Assembly: GCA_014905825.1 (NCBI GenBank)
Contig: JACGCN010000015.1
Coordinates: 1 to 64,000, forward strand
Length of the DNA: 64,000 bases
Source: Lyophyllum atratum
Taxonomy: Eukaryota; Basidiomycota; Agaricomycetes; Agaricales; Lyophyllaceae
Direction: 5' to 3'
The position numbers and the translations under genes were made by a program. This document shows positions 45,500 to 55,596 of the stretch, one piece after another (position 1 is the stretch's first letter; each line of letters begins with the position of its first letter). The notes below the pieces were generated by a model that saw only the letters and a list, made by a program, of their open reading frames with translations, had not been told where the DNA came from and did not search any database.

Positions 45500-46630
45500 A
45501 TACACTTCGTTGTTGCTTTTGAAGTCAACTCTGTTCGTGCGCACCCACTTCTTGAAGTTTATTTCGAGCAACACCGTATCGGAATGGGCGTGCACATATG
45601 CCATGTAAGTGTGCGTGCATGATGATGAGGTGGAGGAATATAGAAGTGAGAGGCAAGTGAGAGATGCAGATAGCTTTGATACGTCGGAGGCCTGCTGTAG
45701 CATTAGATGTCCATGACCATGCAGTATGTGGAAGAAGACTATAAAGCGCGGAAGTATCCAGCAGCTTTGTAAGGAGCAAAGAAGGAGAGCAGGGTGGGTG
45801 GCCGTGAACTTTTTTAGGGCGAGCGTCTGCGGTGGGGCATAGAGGGCAGGAGGTCTATCTGTTCAAAAGACATTGCACAATCAAAAAGCATGAAGTACTG
45901 CGACAGGGATGACCATGTACCACATTCTCCCTCAGAATAAGTTATATACAAATTATTGACTTATGTGTCCTTTATGACGAGGTAGGAAAGGTCGTCGTTG
46001 GACGCCGTGAGGTTCTCAGCTGTTTGGGAGAGGTTATCGAAAGGGTATCTTTAAGAAACAGAGGCACGTGGAATCAAAGAACCGTGTTTTGGACATGTCC
46101 AAAACACGTAAACTTGGCATACACGCAGTTGCATTGTTTGCGACTGTGACTGACAGGCGTTTGGTAGGTCTGCTTGGGCAAGCACAATCGGAAAGTGCAA
46201 GTGTTCAAGGTCTGTGCTGGCCTCCGGCGCAGCATTTGATAAGCCACAGACCCGGTCGTCCCCTACGAACGCGGCAGAGCCACAGACTAAGTAGGGGGGA
46301 GGTGGAGGGGGGAGGGATGGAAGAACGGTACAATTTGATACTGAGAATTACAAGGACACGGTGTGGTTTGTTTGGTTCTATATACTTTTCATGTGTGCTG
46401 TCTGTCAACTTGCGGTTTACAACTGAAAAATGCTGGAAATCCGAAGATGGTAGACCTTTCGGCGTTGTGAGGCATATTATTATCAGGTCTGAGGAGTGCT
46501 ATGCTATGGTGGGGGACAGACAGGTGGAGCCCCGCGTTGGGAGTTACGTTGTGCGTAGCGCACTATAAATTGGAATTTTCTCTCGGCAAATTCCGGTGAG
46601 TCAGGATCTGCTTTCATTAAGGGGGTCCCA
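45500..46630. other. Helitron 3' region without recognised gene
   Basis: A 166-codon plus frame at 46068-46568 has no domain and unusual composition; I do not support it as a gene. The region precedes the terminal hairpins. Confidence 0.3.
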
Positions 46631-46633
46631 GAA

Positions 46634-46669
46634 CCCTTGCAAGCAAGGGCATGTCAAATCACATGACAT
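46634..46669 (+). repeat. Two consecutive hairpins at the Helitron 3' end
   Basis: CCCTTGCAAGCAAGGG (7-bp stem) at 46634-46649, then ATGTCA...TGACAT at 46651-46669. Hairpins near the 3' end act as replication stop signals in Helitrons. The CTRR end expected about 10 bases downstream is not obvious. Confidence 0.55.
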
Positions 46670-47067
46670 CTTACATTATAATTCATATCGCGGTCTTAAT
46701 GCTTTTGGCTTATATCACAACAAGAGTAAATACAAATAAGCAAGCATTAAATGCCCTGTAAAGCAGTATTAGCCTTCAAGGATATCATTTTCTAGCCTCT
46801 CTGACTATTTTCCTGTAGGTAAGGCATTGCAGCTGGCAGGATATGGTGTCCAGATAGATTGTGGTTAAAACGGGTGAGGATCACCAGGGCGTGGCGATGT
46901 GTTGACCAATACGCGAGAAGGTGATTTGGCGGGGACGGCGGGAAGGGTTGAAGTTATGGGTAAGGTTAAAACTGGGGGGTGTATGCGTTCGGGTATTTAT
47001 GGAAGGGCATTTTGGATCGTCTTTATACAAGGCGGGTGCGCTGATCCTTGGTACAGGGGTTCTTGAG

Positions 47068-47191
47068 AAAAGTAAAGTGATGATACAAAGGCACGTCTCT
47101 ATCTATATATATGTGTGACTGTAACGGTAACGTGATTGTGTCACCATAATGTGGTTGTCAGTAAGTTGGAGGTAAGCATGCTACGCTTACA
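47068..47191 (-). repeat. Truncated 5' LTR of gypsy element 2
   Basis: 124 bp matching the outer part of the LTR at 38244-38449 (AAAAGTAAAGTGATGATACA to GCTACGCTTACA). The inner half is missing. Followed by target duplication GGGAG at 47192-47196. Confidence 0.88.
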
Positions 47192-47252
47192 GGGAGAGCA
47201 TCAGGGCCAGATAGGTGTTAATGAGCTCTTGGTGTGCCTGCTCAGTAGCCAT
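47192..47252 (-). pseudogene. PIF/Harbinger transposase, first exon part (start codon side)
   Basis: The minus strand from 47252 reads MATEQAHQELINTYLALMLS and one Arg, then meets the gypsy target site. It continues in frame at 38243 with NIFTPYQSLEE after removal of gypsy element 2 and one copy of GGGAG. This fixes the start and the order of events. Confidence 0.8.
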
Positions 47253-47347
47253 TATTGCGGGGAGAACGACTTATCGATGGTAAATCATGATGCTGTAACG
47301 CTCACAGCAGCGTTGAGATAGGTCTCTCAATTACATGACGAGCTGCG

Positions 47348-47800
47348 TAGTGTTTAAAAGTCCAGTCACCGTGACTGAAAATGACTGGACTGTAACTGAT
47401 CTGTGACTGGTAATGACCGGACTTCCAGTCCTGTCATCCTGGAATGACTGGTGCACCAGTCCAGTTATTTTTATAATCTGGAATTCTGCGTAACTGAAAA
47501 TAACCGGTCGCGACCGGTTTGTGACCGGTCATTTCTATACATACTATATACCTGATCATAGCACTTCAGGCAGCCCCTAGAGATACCTTCTTAGGGTAGT
47601 TGGTCCCACTGTGAAAGACTAGCCTAACAGGGTCTGGGACCATGGTCTGGTCCCAAGCAATCTGGTCTTCCCACACTTAAGGAGTGGGCTTCCCAGTTTG
47701 GGACAGCCCAAGCTGTCCCAACAGGGTATGGTCTTCCCATCTCAGGTCTTGGGCTGGACCAAAGGTGTGGGCGAGACCAGATATGTCACGTCACGCTTTA
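47348..47800 (+). repeat. Left terminal inverted region of KDZ element
   Basis: The outer 180 bp are dense in ACTGG/CCAGT and ACCGG/CCGGT motifs (TGACTGGACTGTAACTG, GACCGGTTTGTGACCGGTC). The inner part, from GGCAGCCCCTAGAGATACC onward, is a close inverted copy of 59160-59425. Confidence 0.8.
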
Positions 47801-47802
47801 TG

Positions 47803-48030
47803 GTCCTGCCCATGGTGCGCCTGGTCCCGCCCCACGGCGCCTGGTCCTGCCCATGGTGTGAGTGGTCCTGCCCATGGTGTGAGTGGTCCTGCCCATGGTG
47901 TGAGTGGTCCTTCCCATGGTGTGCGTGGTCCTGCCCATGGTGTGCATGGTCCTGCCCACGGTGTGCATGGTCCTGCCCATGGTGTGCGTGGTCCTGCCCA
48001 CGGTGTGAGTGGTCCCGCCCACTTATCCCT
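47803..48030 (+). repeat. Subterminal array of about 21-bp GGTCCTGCCCA units
   Basis: About ten units of TGGTCCTGCCCATGGTGTGAG with small changes (GTGCG, GTGCA, CCACGG). A related array lies at 58545-58835 near the other end. Both strands give repetitive open frames; they are not genes. Confidence 0.9.
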
Positions 48031-48296
48031 TATACCAGCGTGTTTGATAAGATGTTATATAGTCACTAAAATATTAGTACATATTTCAAGTCTACGCAAT
48101 TACCTTTAAGTCCAACTTGTCCTTGAGATTTAAATCGGAAGTCATTCAGACATAAATTGACATAATCATGGATTGCATATAATAACTACAGACTACATAA
48201 GACATAGACAACTACATAAGACATAGACAATACAAAATGAAGTAGAAGTAACAGTGATCATAGTGGGGAACATCGAGAATCAGGTAAATAAATCAA

Positions 48297-50665
48297 CTAT
48301 TGGTCATAATACCCGTTCTCATAATCGTCAAGCGCGTATCCTTCGTCTTCTTCCCGCTCGGGGTAAATGTTGTGGTGCGAAGGGCCGGCTACGGGTTGGC
48401 GCGATGCTGGACGATGCCCATTCTCCGTGGCGCGGCGTGGAATGGGAGCCACTGGACGGGAAGTACGTGGAGTGAGGTTGACTTCATGTATTTTCCGCTT
48501 CTTGGCTGGGCGCTCCGCCATTCCCGGGTCAGGCCTGTTTGTGATTTGAGCTGGCGGGTAGCGCGAAGTGGTTACCGGGGGACGAGACGCTCGTGGACCA
48601 GGAATGGGAGGAGGTGGACGATGAATCCCGACGGGGGCACGTGACGATGGCTCAGACGGATGCTGCCGCGGTACGGCTGGGGTGTGATCCTCATGGGCGC
48701 GTTTGCGAGACTGGAGCTCGTCGCGGCTCGTGGTTGCTCGGGGTTGCTGTTCGCGATGTTCCGCAGGCCCCAAGTGTGCTCGTTGCACCCGTCGAGCATC
48801 AACTCGAGGAACAGGCTGACGAGGCTGAGCATAATCACCCTCAGTTTCGAACTCCAAGTCGGACCCAGTGTCGGATGGCTCTTCGGGAATGGTGACTGGT
48901 GGGCGACGAGCCCCGCTCTTCGATTTCGCAAATGTGTTGAGGAACTTTGTCGAATCCGAGACTTTGAGAAGTACCGTTCGGTCGGTGTCCACGAGGAGCG
49001 GAATGTCTGCCTGGTTTGCGCCCTGACGTTGCTTGTCGGCTAAGGATTATGAGTATAGTTTCTATCCACATAACGACAGGAGAACATACCTTCGGACCAC
49101 GGGATGACCCGAACGACGTCTTGAGAATTGGGCGAGTCCGTACGAGCCTTTACCATTTCTTCTAGAGGCTTTTGCTTGAGTTTCTTGAAGTTGAAGTCTG
49201 GACCGAGCGCAGGGAGATCGGCGTGCCAGCCGACGAGGCACATCTGGGACGTGTATGCGAAGTCACACCAATCCTTCCATCTCATCACCAGGACGCTTGC
49301 TTCTTTGTCCGAGAGTTTAGCACCAATGATACCCCCTGCGAGTTATTTAGTTAGATGTAGCACCATTAGATAGACATCAAAATGACGCACCAATGTCACA
49401 ACGCAGGTATTCGCCGAGATTACGACGAAAGCGATCCCTGGGCGGGCCATCGTCTATCAGTTTTGGGACAAATCGCCCTTTGGCGACTGCCCGTTCCCGA
49501 TCGCGCAGATCCTTGTGCCTAAAGGTAGCATGAGCGAACTTGAGTCACTAGACGGACTGAAAGTACATACTTGAACATTCCTTCGTAGTCCGAAGCCTGC
49601 TGTGTCAGTACGGTCGAATACTCTGCGCGTAACTCCTTGTATTCGTCTGATCCGCCCCAAGCAACACTCGCCGTGGCGCCATGAGCATCCCGCTCAGTGT
49701 CGATGAGCCAGCCAAAGACTTGGAGATTGTATTGGTCCCTGACTTGGCGACTCTGTTGACTACAAATAAGAATATGGCACGACGGGAGTTTCGAAGGGCT
49801 GACCATTTTAATGAACGGGTCGAGGATGCGGCTCGTCAGAGCTGGCAAGTTGCCCTTCTCCCTCTTTTTTTCGACGTAGAGGTTGATACCGTTATCATAC
49901 CAGTCGAGAACCTCCTTTCTGAAGGCGGTCATGTCTACTTGAGGATCGTCCTTACGCTTCTGCCAATCCTCGCTGAGAATTGCGACCCAGTCATCCTTGG
50001 ACACTATAATGTTGATAAGTATATGTTCGGTGATGCGATTAAGAAAGACTTACTGTCGGGATCATGCTTTATGTCTCCGAACTCCCCATACCAGGCCTGA
50101 AACGCATTCCATGCGTTCATCTGGCGAGGTCGTTTGACTGTCTCTCCGACCACCTGTTGGAATAGGCCGACCGGCTTTCCGTACTGCGTCGACAGTGCCT
50201 CGAGCTTGGCGAGGTACTCGCGGTAGGCGGCGACCGCAGAATCGGCCGCTGCCTTCGGTAGTGGGCCTGATGTGTGTGAGGTACTGTCGGAGTCGACCTC
50301 AGGCGACTTCTTCGGGGGCTTGGCCTTTCTTTTTGCCTTTCTTTAAAGCCGTCAAGCGAGGGGGGGAAGTAGGCTGTGCGTTGCCGAGGAAGTCCTGCTC
50401 GTCCTCTGCGTCCTGTTCCTCCATGGACAGACTGACGGCACGTCCTCGTCGGCGGCGACGGTCACGATCAGCCTGTCGAGCAGTAGCGGTAGTCTCGTAA
50501 TCTGATGCGCTGGGATCGCTCTCAACCGGTGTGTTAGGGTGATCTTCCTCGATGTCAACCCCGGCTGCGCCCTCTTCCTTTTCACTTTCGCCTTCCTCGT
50601 CCTCCTCCTCTTCCTCCTCCTCCTCCTCCTCCTCCTCCTCCTCCTCCTCCTCCTCCTCCTCCTCC

Positions 50666-50697
<32 letters not shown>

Positions 50698-51426
50698 GTC
50701 CTCTTCCTTGTCCTCGTCCTCGTCCTTGTCCTCGTTCTGATCCTCCTCGTCGTTCTCATTATTTTCCTCCTCCTCATTCTCCGCTCCTTCGGCATGGTCG
50801 GATGGGATGTCCTCCTGCAGGTCATCAATGGGGTTCGCCCCCTCAGAAGGCACGAGGTCGAGCGGTGATCCCCGGGGCGTTCCAGGCTCGCCAGATTCAG
50901 CACCGAATTGAGCATGGAGCTTCTGCTGCCAGACGCGACCGGACACGAAATGACGATCGTCGTCCTGGTCCTCATTGGCCACTGGCTTGGATGCGTAGGT
51001 ACGCGGGCGCGGGCGCGGGCGCTGACCATGTGGAACCGGTGGTGCAACACCAACTGCTGTTTCAACGGGTGGCGGACTGTCGTCGTGGGAAGGCGAGGTG
51101 GCGGAAGTGGGAGGGGGGTTATCAGGAGGCGGATGCTGGGCATCAGAATCGGCGGAGGAGTTGGTTGTGGGTTTAATGGGCGGGGGAGCGGGCAAAGGAG
51201 TTTCGTTGTTGTTGGGCGGCGAAGCACCTGAATTGGCGGCAGATGACGCGTTGAGAGCGTCGCTCAACCCATTCGTGGACGAGACTGGGGCTGGGTTCGA
51301 CGCAGGGGCCTTCTTCCGTCTATTGGCGGCCCTTGGAGGATTAGGAAGCGCTTCCAATGGGCCCTGCCTATTCGAGCGAGTCTGTCGCGGCGTCTGCTTA
51401 TTGGAGCGAGTCTGTCGCGCCGGCAT
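48297..51426 (-). CDS. KDZ cargo gene 1: acidic, largely disordered protein with possible HMG-like segment
   Basis: Start MPARQTRSNKQTPRQTRSN at 51426, a basic tail, then Pro/Ser/Asn-rich sequence and a long Glu tract encoded by a CTC/CTT repeat at 50590-50760. Beyond a frame change near 50310 (a C5 run, indel or intron) it reads RPRQMNAWNAFQAWYGEFGD, VSKDDWVAILSEDWQKRKDD and MTAFRKEVLDWYDNGINLYV, then WGGSDEYKELRAEYSTVL, DRFRRNLGEYLRCDIG, MRWKDWCDFAYTSQMCLVGW and VVRVIPW. The tail is Arg/Pro-rich with NGYYDQ before the stop at 48297. MNAW...WYG resembles an HMG box loosely. It contains no TET/JBP motif. Probably nuclear and chromatin-associated, by composition only. Confidence 0.65.
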
Positions 51427-51559
51427 AGATGTAGGGTAGGTTGAATGTAACTGTAGAGTGTAGAATTGAGATGTGGGGTAGCAAGAAAGTGAAAGGGGGC
51501 GGGAACGAGGACTGGGACGTACCACGCGGTCGCTTACTACCACTGGCCAACATGATTCC

Positions 51560-52235
51560 CATTATCTCCCTTTTTAGGCGCCTGGCCAGGCCAATGCGAA
51601 CGTCGATGTTCCACCCGAGTCGCGGTTCCTAAATTAGCATAATTGTCGGTTAAGAACAATGGCGTCGAGACATGGCCACTACGAACCTTTTAAATAGAGC
51701 GCAAGTCTCGGCCGTCGAGCAGTTCCCCCAACCTGCTACTGCTAAGCCATCGTCCTCTGATCGCAAGTCATATCGTTCCTATCGTCGGTGAGCTCTAGCA
51801 ATTTAACGCCAAGGGCGGGTACTCACTTGGTCCCCAGTATCCTCAGTCCGCCAAGTCTACCAATTTTTCTGGTAAGTTTCATGAAGTCGGTCAATCAGCA
51901 CGCGTACTTACCCATTCTCATATTCCCCTCCCATTCAGCATCGTGCACTCGACGCCGCCGTTCTGATATGTCCTATTAGCCAGGTACCTGTCAGCTTTCC
52001 CTCATCTTATTCTAATTCACTGACTTACAGTGCTCTATTCCTTCAGTGACAAGTTAATAAATCCTATGTAGTTTTCACCCTAAGTCCACCAGCGTTGCAA
52101 AATGTAACATAGATTGATATACGGTAGCTATTTCTAACGTAGTGTACGGTAATGTAGTCTATTGTAGTCTACTTGAAGGGCTGGTGGTGGTGCGGAGTCA
52201 AGAGGTGAGTGAGTGTTTGGACTTGTCGAGTGACG
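51560..52235. other. Intergenic region between divergent KDZ cargo genes
   Basis: The two cargo genes are transcribed away from here, so it should contain both promoters. Repeated GTAGTCTA/TGTAGTCTAC motifs lie near 52140-52170. No gene is supported. Confidence 0.4.
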
Positions 52236-52463
52236 AGTTGGCCCAGCACGTTTGTTTAGGGTAGACATTTGGCACGTGGTGTTGGCCCAGCGTCCCGAGT
52301 CCCGAGGTTTGGATTTGTGATGCGACAGCTTGGGCCTGCCACGTGTCCAGACCCATCGCGCCTGGGCCTGGCGTCCCGAGGGCCCGAGGTTTGCATTTGT
52401 GGTGCGACACCTTGGGACAGCACGTGCTAAATGTCTACCCTAAACAAACGTGCTGCGCCAACT
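52236..52463. mobile_element. 228-bp MITE with 42-bp inverted ends
   Basis: Ends AGTTGGCCCAGCACGTTTG and, inwards from the right, AGTTGGCGCAGCACGTTTG, both followed by TTTAGGGTAGACATTT and GCACGTG. The interior has a direct repeat built on CGTCCCGAG...GAGGTTTG.ATTTGTG.TGCGACA. No clear target duplication was found. It sits 117 bp upstream of the Spt5-like start codon. Confidence 0.85.
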
Positions 52464-52579
52464 GATGGCGCCTGGCCGGACTTAGAATATTTCGCTCTTG
52501 ACGTGGTACCACTACCATCCCTGCCCGCCGTCCCTATGGCCGTTTAATACACTTAGAATAGACAGTATTTTATAGTAGG

Positions 52580-55158
52580 ATGGACTCTAATGAAGTGAAT
52601 GCCGTCGTCGCTGGGTCTAACGACGGCAAAATGTTGTCAAATGAAGACATGCACGACGATATTGGTGAAGTAAGAAACTTCATGAGCAGTCAATAAAAAT
52701 GTATTCAATGTTACTACAGAAGTCAGTAGACCAACGAACGGGTCAAAAGCGCCCGCGCATCGAGGAGGTATGCGACAAGTCATGCCAGGCCTCAAAATCC
52801 ATACTCACACGGCACGAAGCAGGACGTGAGGCGATTTCTGAGCCTGGAGGCCGAGGTACACGACGAGAGTGAGGAAGACGATGATGATGAGGAGTTAGGT
52901 GCGTACTGTATACAGTGTCCCCGAGACAGACCACTAAGAACGCCCTTTAGATGATTTCTTGGAGGAACAGGAACCCGTAGTTGCCGACAGTCGCGTCTCC
53001 CACCGCCTGCTCTATCGTGAGCATATTCGCGCGTCCGCTGAAGGCGACTGGATGTCGTTTTTGACTCGTGCTCACGAACGGGCGCACGACAACAAGCACG
53101 ACAACAAGCACGATTATGTTGACGACGAAAGTTTGTTGGATGTCCCAAGGCCGCAGTTGTGGAGGGTAGCGGTGAAGGTCAGTTTATTGAAGTCATATGT
53201 TGTACTGGTTACTGACCATTTCCCAGCCGGGCTATGAAGAAACGGCGGCTTTCATCTTGATGGCTAAAATCATCCGAGGTGGGTGTCGCTGGGCGGTAAA
53301 GTCCATCGTTGGCGAAGTTTCTCATCCCGGCTGGATTGTCATCGAGGCTACCACCGTCAGCGACGTCGAATCAGCATGTCAAGAAGTATCCAACGTCTAC
53401 CCACAGCGGATGCACATCGTTGCCCCCGAGGATGCGTCGGTCTGGATAAAGGAGCCGACATTATTCACGCCTCGCAACCAGTCTTGGGTACGGCTTTCAC
53501 GGCACCCGTATCAAGGTGATCTAGCCTACGTTCGGGAGTTCAAACACGGGGGGGGTACATACGGCGCTGATGTCCTGGTCGTCCCTCGGCTCAGACTAGA
53601 GCGCAGGCTGACTCGTCCTGTAAAACGTCCACGAAGTAGTCGTCCGGATCAGGCGCTGTTCGATGAGAAGAAAGTCATAGGGGTCTGGGGAGAGAAGTCG
53701 GTCGAGAGGAGGAATCAAGTTCTGCTGTTCAAGGGTGCAGTCTACTTGGATGGATACCTGTCATTCGTCACGAACGACTTTTATCCAGAGGAAGCCATAC
53801 CGACTTCGGACGAAATCGCTCTCTTTCGAAACGCTCGCTGCATTCCTCGAGATGTCTTTCAAAGAACCTTGGAGATGATGTCTAGGCATCAATTGGTACT
53901 CGGGGACTCGGTTATAGTTGCGAACGGGGAGTCGCAGGGTGTCTTCGACGTAGTCGAAAGTCTGACTGGCAACGAAGCTGTTATTCGTACAGTACCAGAT
54001 AAATTGCAGTTGGCGGTATCGATTGACTCCCTACGAAAGGATTTCCGTGTCGGGGACCAAGTCAAGGTCACCATCGGAACACTCTCAGGTTCAACGGGGT
54101 GGGTGGTAGCTGTGACACCGGAAATGCTGACGTTGTACGATCATAAGGCGAAGAAACATGTCAGTCCTTTCACCTACTTTTGCTTAGTATCCATCTCACG
54201 TCATTTACACAGATGCAAGTCCCGTACAATTGCGTTCAATTCTTCGAATTACCTTTCATAACGCACTCAGGTGAACCTTCGCATCACAACTCCAGACTTG
54301 AGTTTCCGAAGGATCCTCATCGTCATCTCGTCGGGCGGCATGTTCGAGTCATGAGAAACCACCAGCTCAAGGCCTACGAAGCCATCATCAAGTCTACGTT
54401 AGAAGGCAACAATGTCCTTATTGAAGTTCAAGCGACGATGAGACAGGAACGCATCAGCCTCTCGCATCTAACGTTAATGTACGTTTCGTCGACTCGGTAT
54501 AGAAATATGTTGACCGCTACTTAGCAACGACTCCCATTTCACGCCATTGAGCATCGAGGAGATGACCCGCCGGCAATCCATATTATCGGGGATGGTGATA
54601 CCCCAGTCTACCCTTCCTCTTGTGCCATCAACGCCCCTCCCGCCCGGCACCAGTGTGGCATTCAGCCCTGCATGGGATCCCTCCTCTCGAACTCCAAGTG
54701 CAAATTCGTCCTTCCGTATGGTATTCCCATTTGCTTCTCGTTGACTATCTAATCAGCTCTTTTGCACAGCTTACAGCCCTTGGATGGAATCACCCCTTTT
54801 CGCCGGCAAACGAATCAAAGTCCAAATCAACAACACCAAGGCTGTTCTTCGTGACCCCGGTTTCAAAAACGGGGATTACGAGGACAAACGGGGACTGTGG
54901 ATCGGGACTGAAGGCAATCAAGCTAAAGTTCTAATCCATATGGAAAGGCTCTTGGTGCCGGACAAGTATGTACGTCCAATTCGGCCGGAAATCAAGGGTG
55001 AAATGGTTACCGCTCTCGATGGTGTTTGGATGGGTAAGGAGTTCGTGGTCATGGAATTCGGAAAGGACCAATGCGTTGTTCGCGACCGTACAATGAAGAG
55101 AGACTCCAAGACTTACATTCGCCTGGCCACGAGCACCTTAGTAGTCATATGTCCTTGA
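52580..55158 (+). CDS. KDZ cargo gene 2: Spt5-like protein (NGN and KOW domains)
   Basis: Start MDSNEVNAVVAGSNDGKM at 52580. Four short introns with good ends restore QRTGQKRPRIEE, DVRRFLSLEAEVHDESEED, DDFLEEQEPVVA and PQLWRVAVKPGYEETAAF. The acidic N-terminus and the NGN fold (VKPGYEETAAFILMAKII, HPGWIVIEATTVSDVESACQ, EVSNVYPQRMHIV) match Spt5, the RNA polymerase II elongation factor. KOW-like motifs follow: VLGDSVIVANGESQGVFDVV, FRVGDQVKVTIGTLSGSTGW and HLVGRHVRVMRNHQLKAYEA. The C-terminal part has GLWIGTEGNQAKVLI and ends LVVICP at 55158. The Ser/Thr CTD repeats of true Spt5 are not obvious. It is probably a transposon-borne Spt5 paralogue; the role is not known. Confidence 0.75.
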
Positions 55159-55287
55159 GCCTTGTCTACAATACATTGTATATACCAGTTACGTCGTATG
55201 TATACCATTTATAATGAGACACGTTTTACAACTTCCCCCGCCTCACTCTTCGAGTGGGGCTGGCGTGAACGGAGGATAATCCCGGTC

Positions 55288-55413
55288 ATTCGTATATCCG
55301 GAGCAAGTCATTGTTCTCCTTCATCGGAGAAATTGATGTGGCGGCCACGCATTCGTATATCCGGAGCAAGTCATTGTTCTCCTTCATTGGAGAAATTGAT
55401 GTGGCGGCCACGC
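55288..55413. repeat. 63-bp tandem duplication
   Basis: Two near-identical copies of CATTCGTATATCCGGAGCAA followed by GTCATTGTTCTCCTTCAT, GGAGAAATTGATGTGGC and GGCCACG. Lies between the cargo gene and the KDZ transposase. Confidence 0.9.
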
Positions 55414-55596
55414 GGATATGGGAAACAATGGGCAGGCGGGTGGCCATCCGCGTTTGGAACTGCCGAACGCCACTGAGCCGATAGGGGATGGCTGTTGGCC
55501 ATCTCGCGAGCGTGGAGTGGCGGCGCGTCCTATGTCACTATTCTACTGTATCTACCATTCGCAGTCTCGCCATCTCTGTTGCCCTCTCCGCTTGCG

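Larger units (their letters stand above)
40351..46683 (+). mobile_element. Helitron with deleted helicase core
   Basis: It encodes a DUF6570 protein, a Helitron Rep domain and the tail of a Helitron helicase on the plus strand, plus a divergent accessory gene. Near its left end CAGAACCCTTGCTTGCC (40373-40389) is mirrored at the right end by the hairpin CCCTTGCAAGCAAGGG (46634-46649), giving inverted CCCTTGCTTGC motifs. It lies within gypsy element 2. Exact ends (TC...CTRR) were not recognised, so the boundaries are approximate. Confidence 0.75.
38244..47191 (-). mobile_element. Ty3/gypsy chromodomain element 2, inserted in Harbinger gene, hosting a Helitron
   Basis: Left LTR 38244-38449 and right LTR remnant 47068-47191 are direct copies. 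The 5-bp target duplication GGGAG is perfect at 38239-38243 and 47192-47196. Removing the element restores the Harbinger reading frame ...LMLSR-NIFTP... . On the minus strand the interior keeps integrase and chromodomain up to about 40145; reverse transcriptase, protease and gag were replaced or deleted around a Helitron. Confidence 0.9.

Noticed and set aside
46068..46568. 166-codon plus-strand frame near the Helitron 3' end
   Set aside because: No motif, odd composition and no introns or homologous pattern; probably chance.
47684..48109. Repetitive frames rich in Gly-Pro-Ala-His over the left KDZ array, and similar ones at 58508-58960
   Set aside because: They arise because the unit length is a multiple of three or close to it; no start context or domain supports a gene.
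50552..50868. Open frames coding Ser-, Leu- or Arg-rich runs over 50590-50760
   Set aside because: They are the other frames of the CTC/CTT repeat that encodes the Glu tract of KDZ cargo gene 1.
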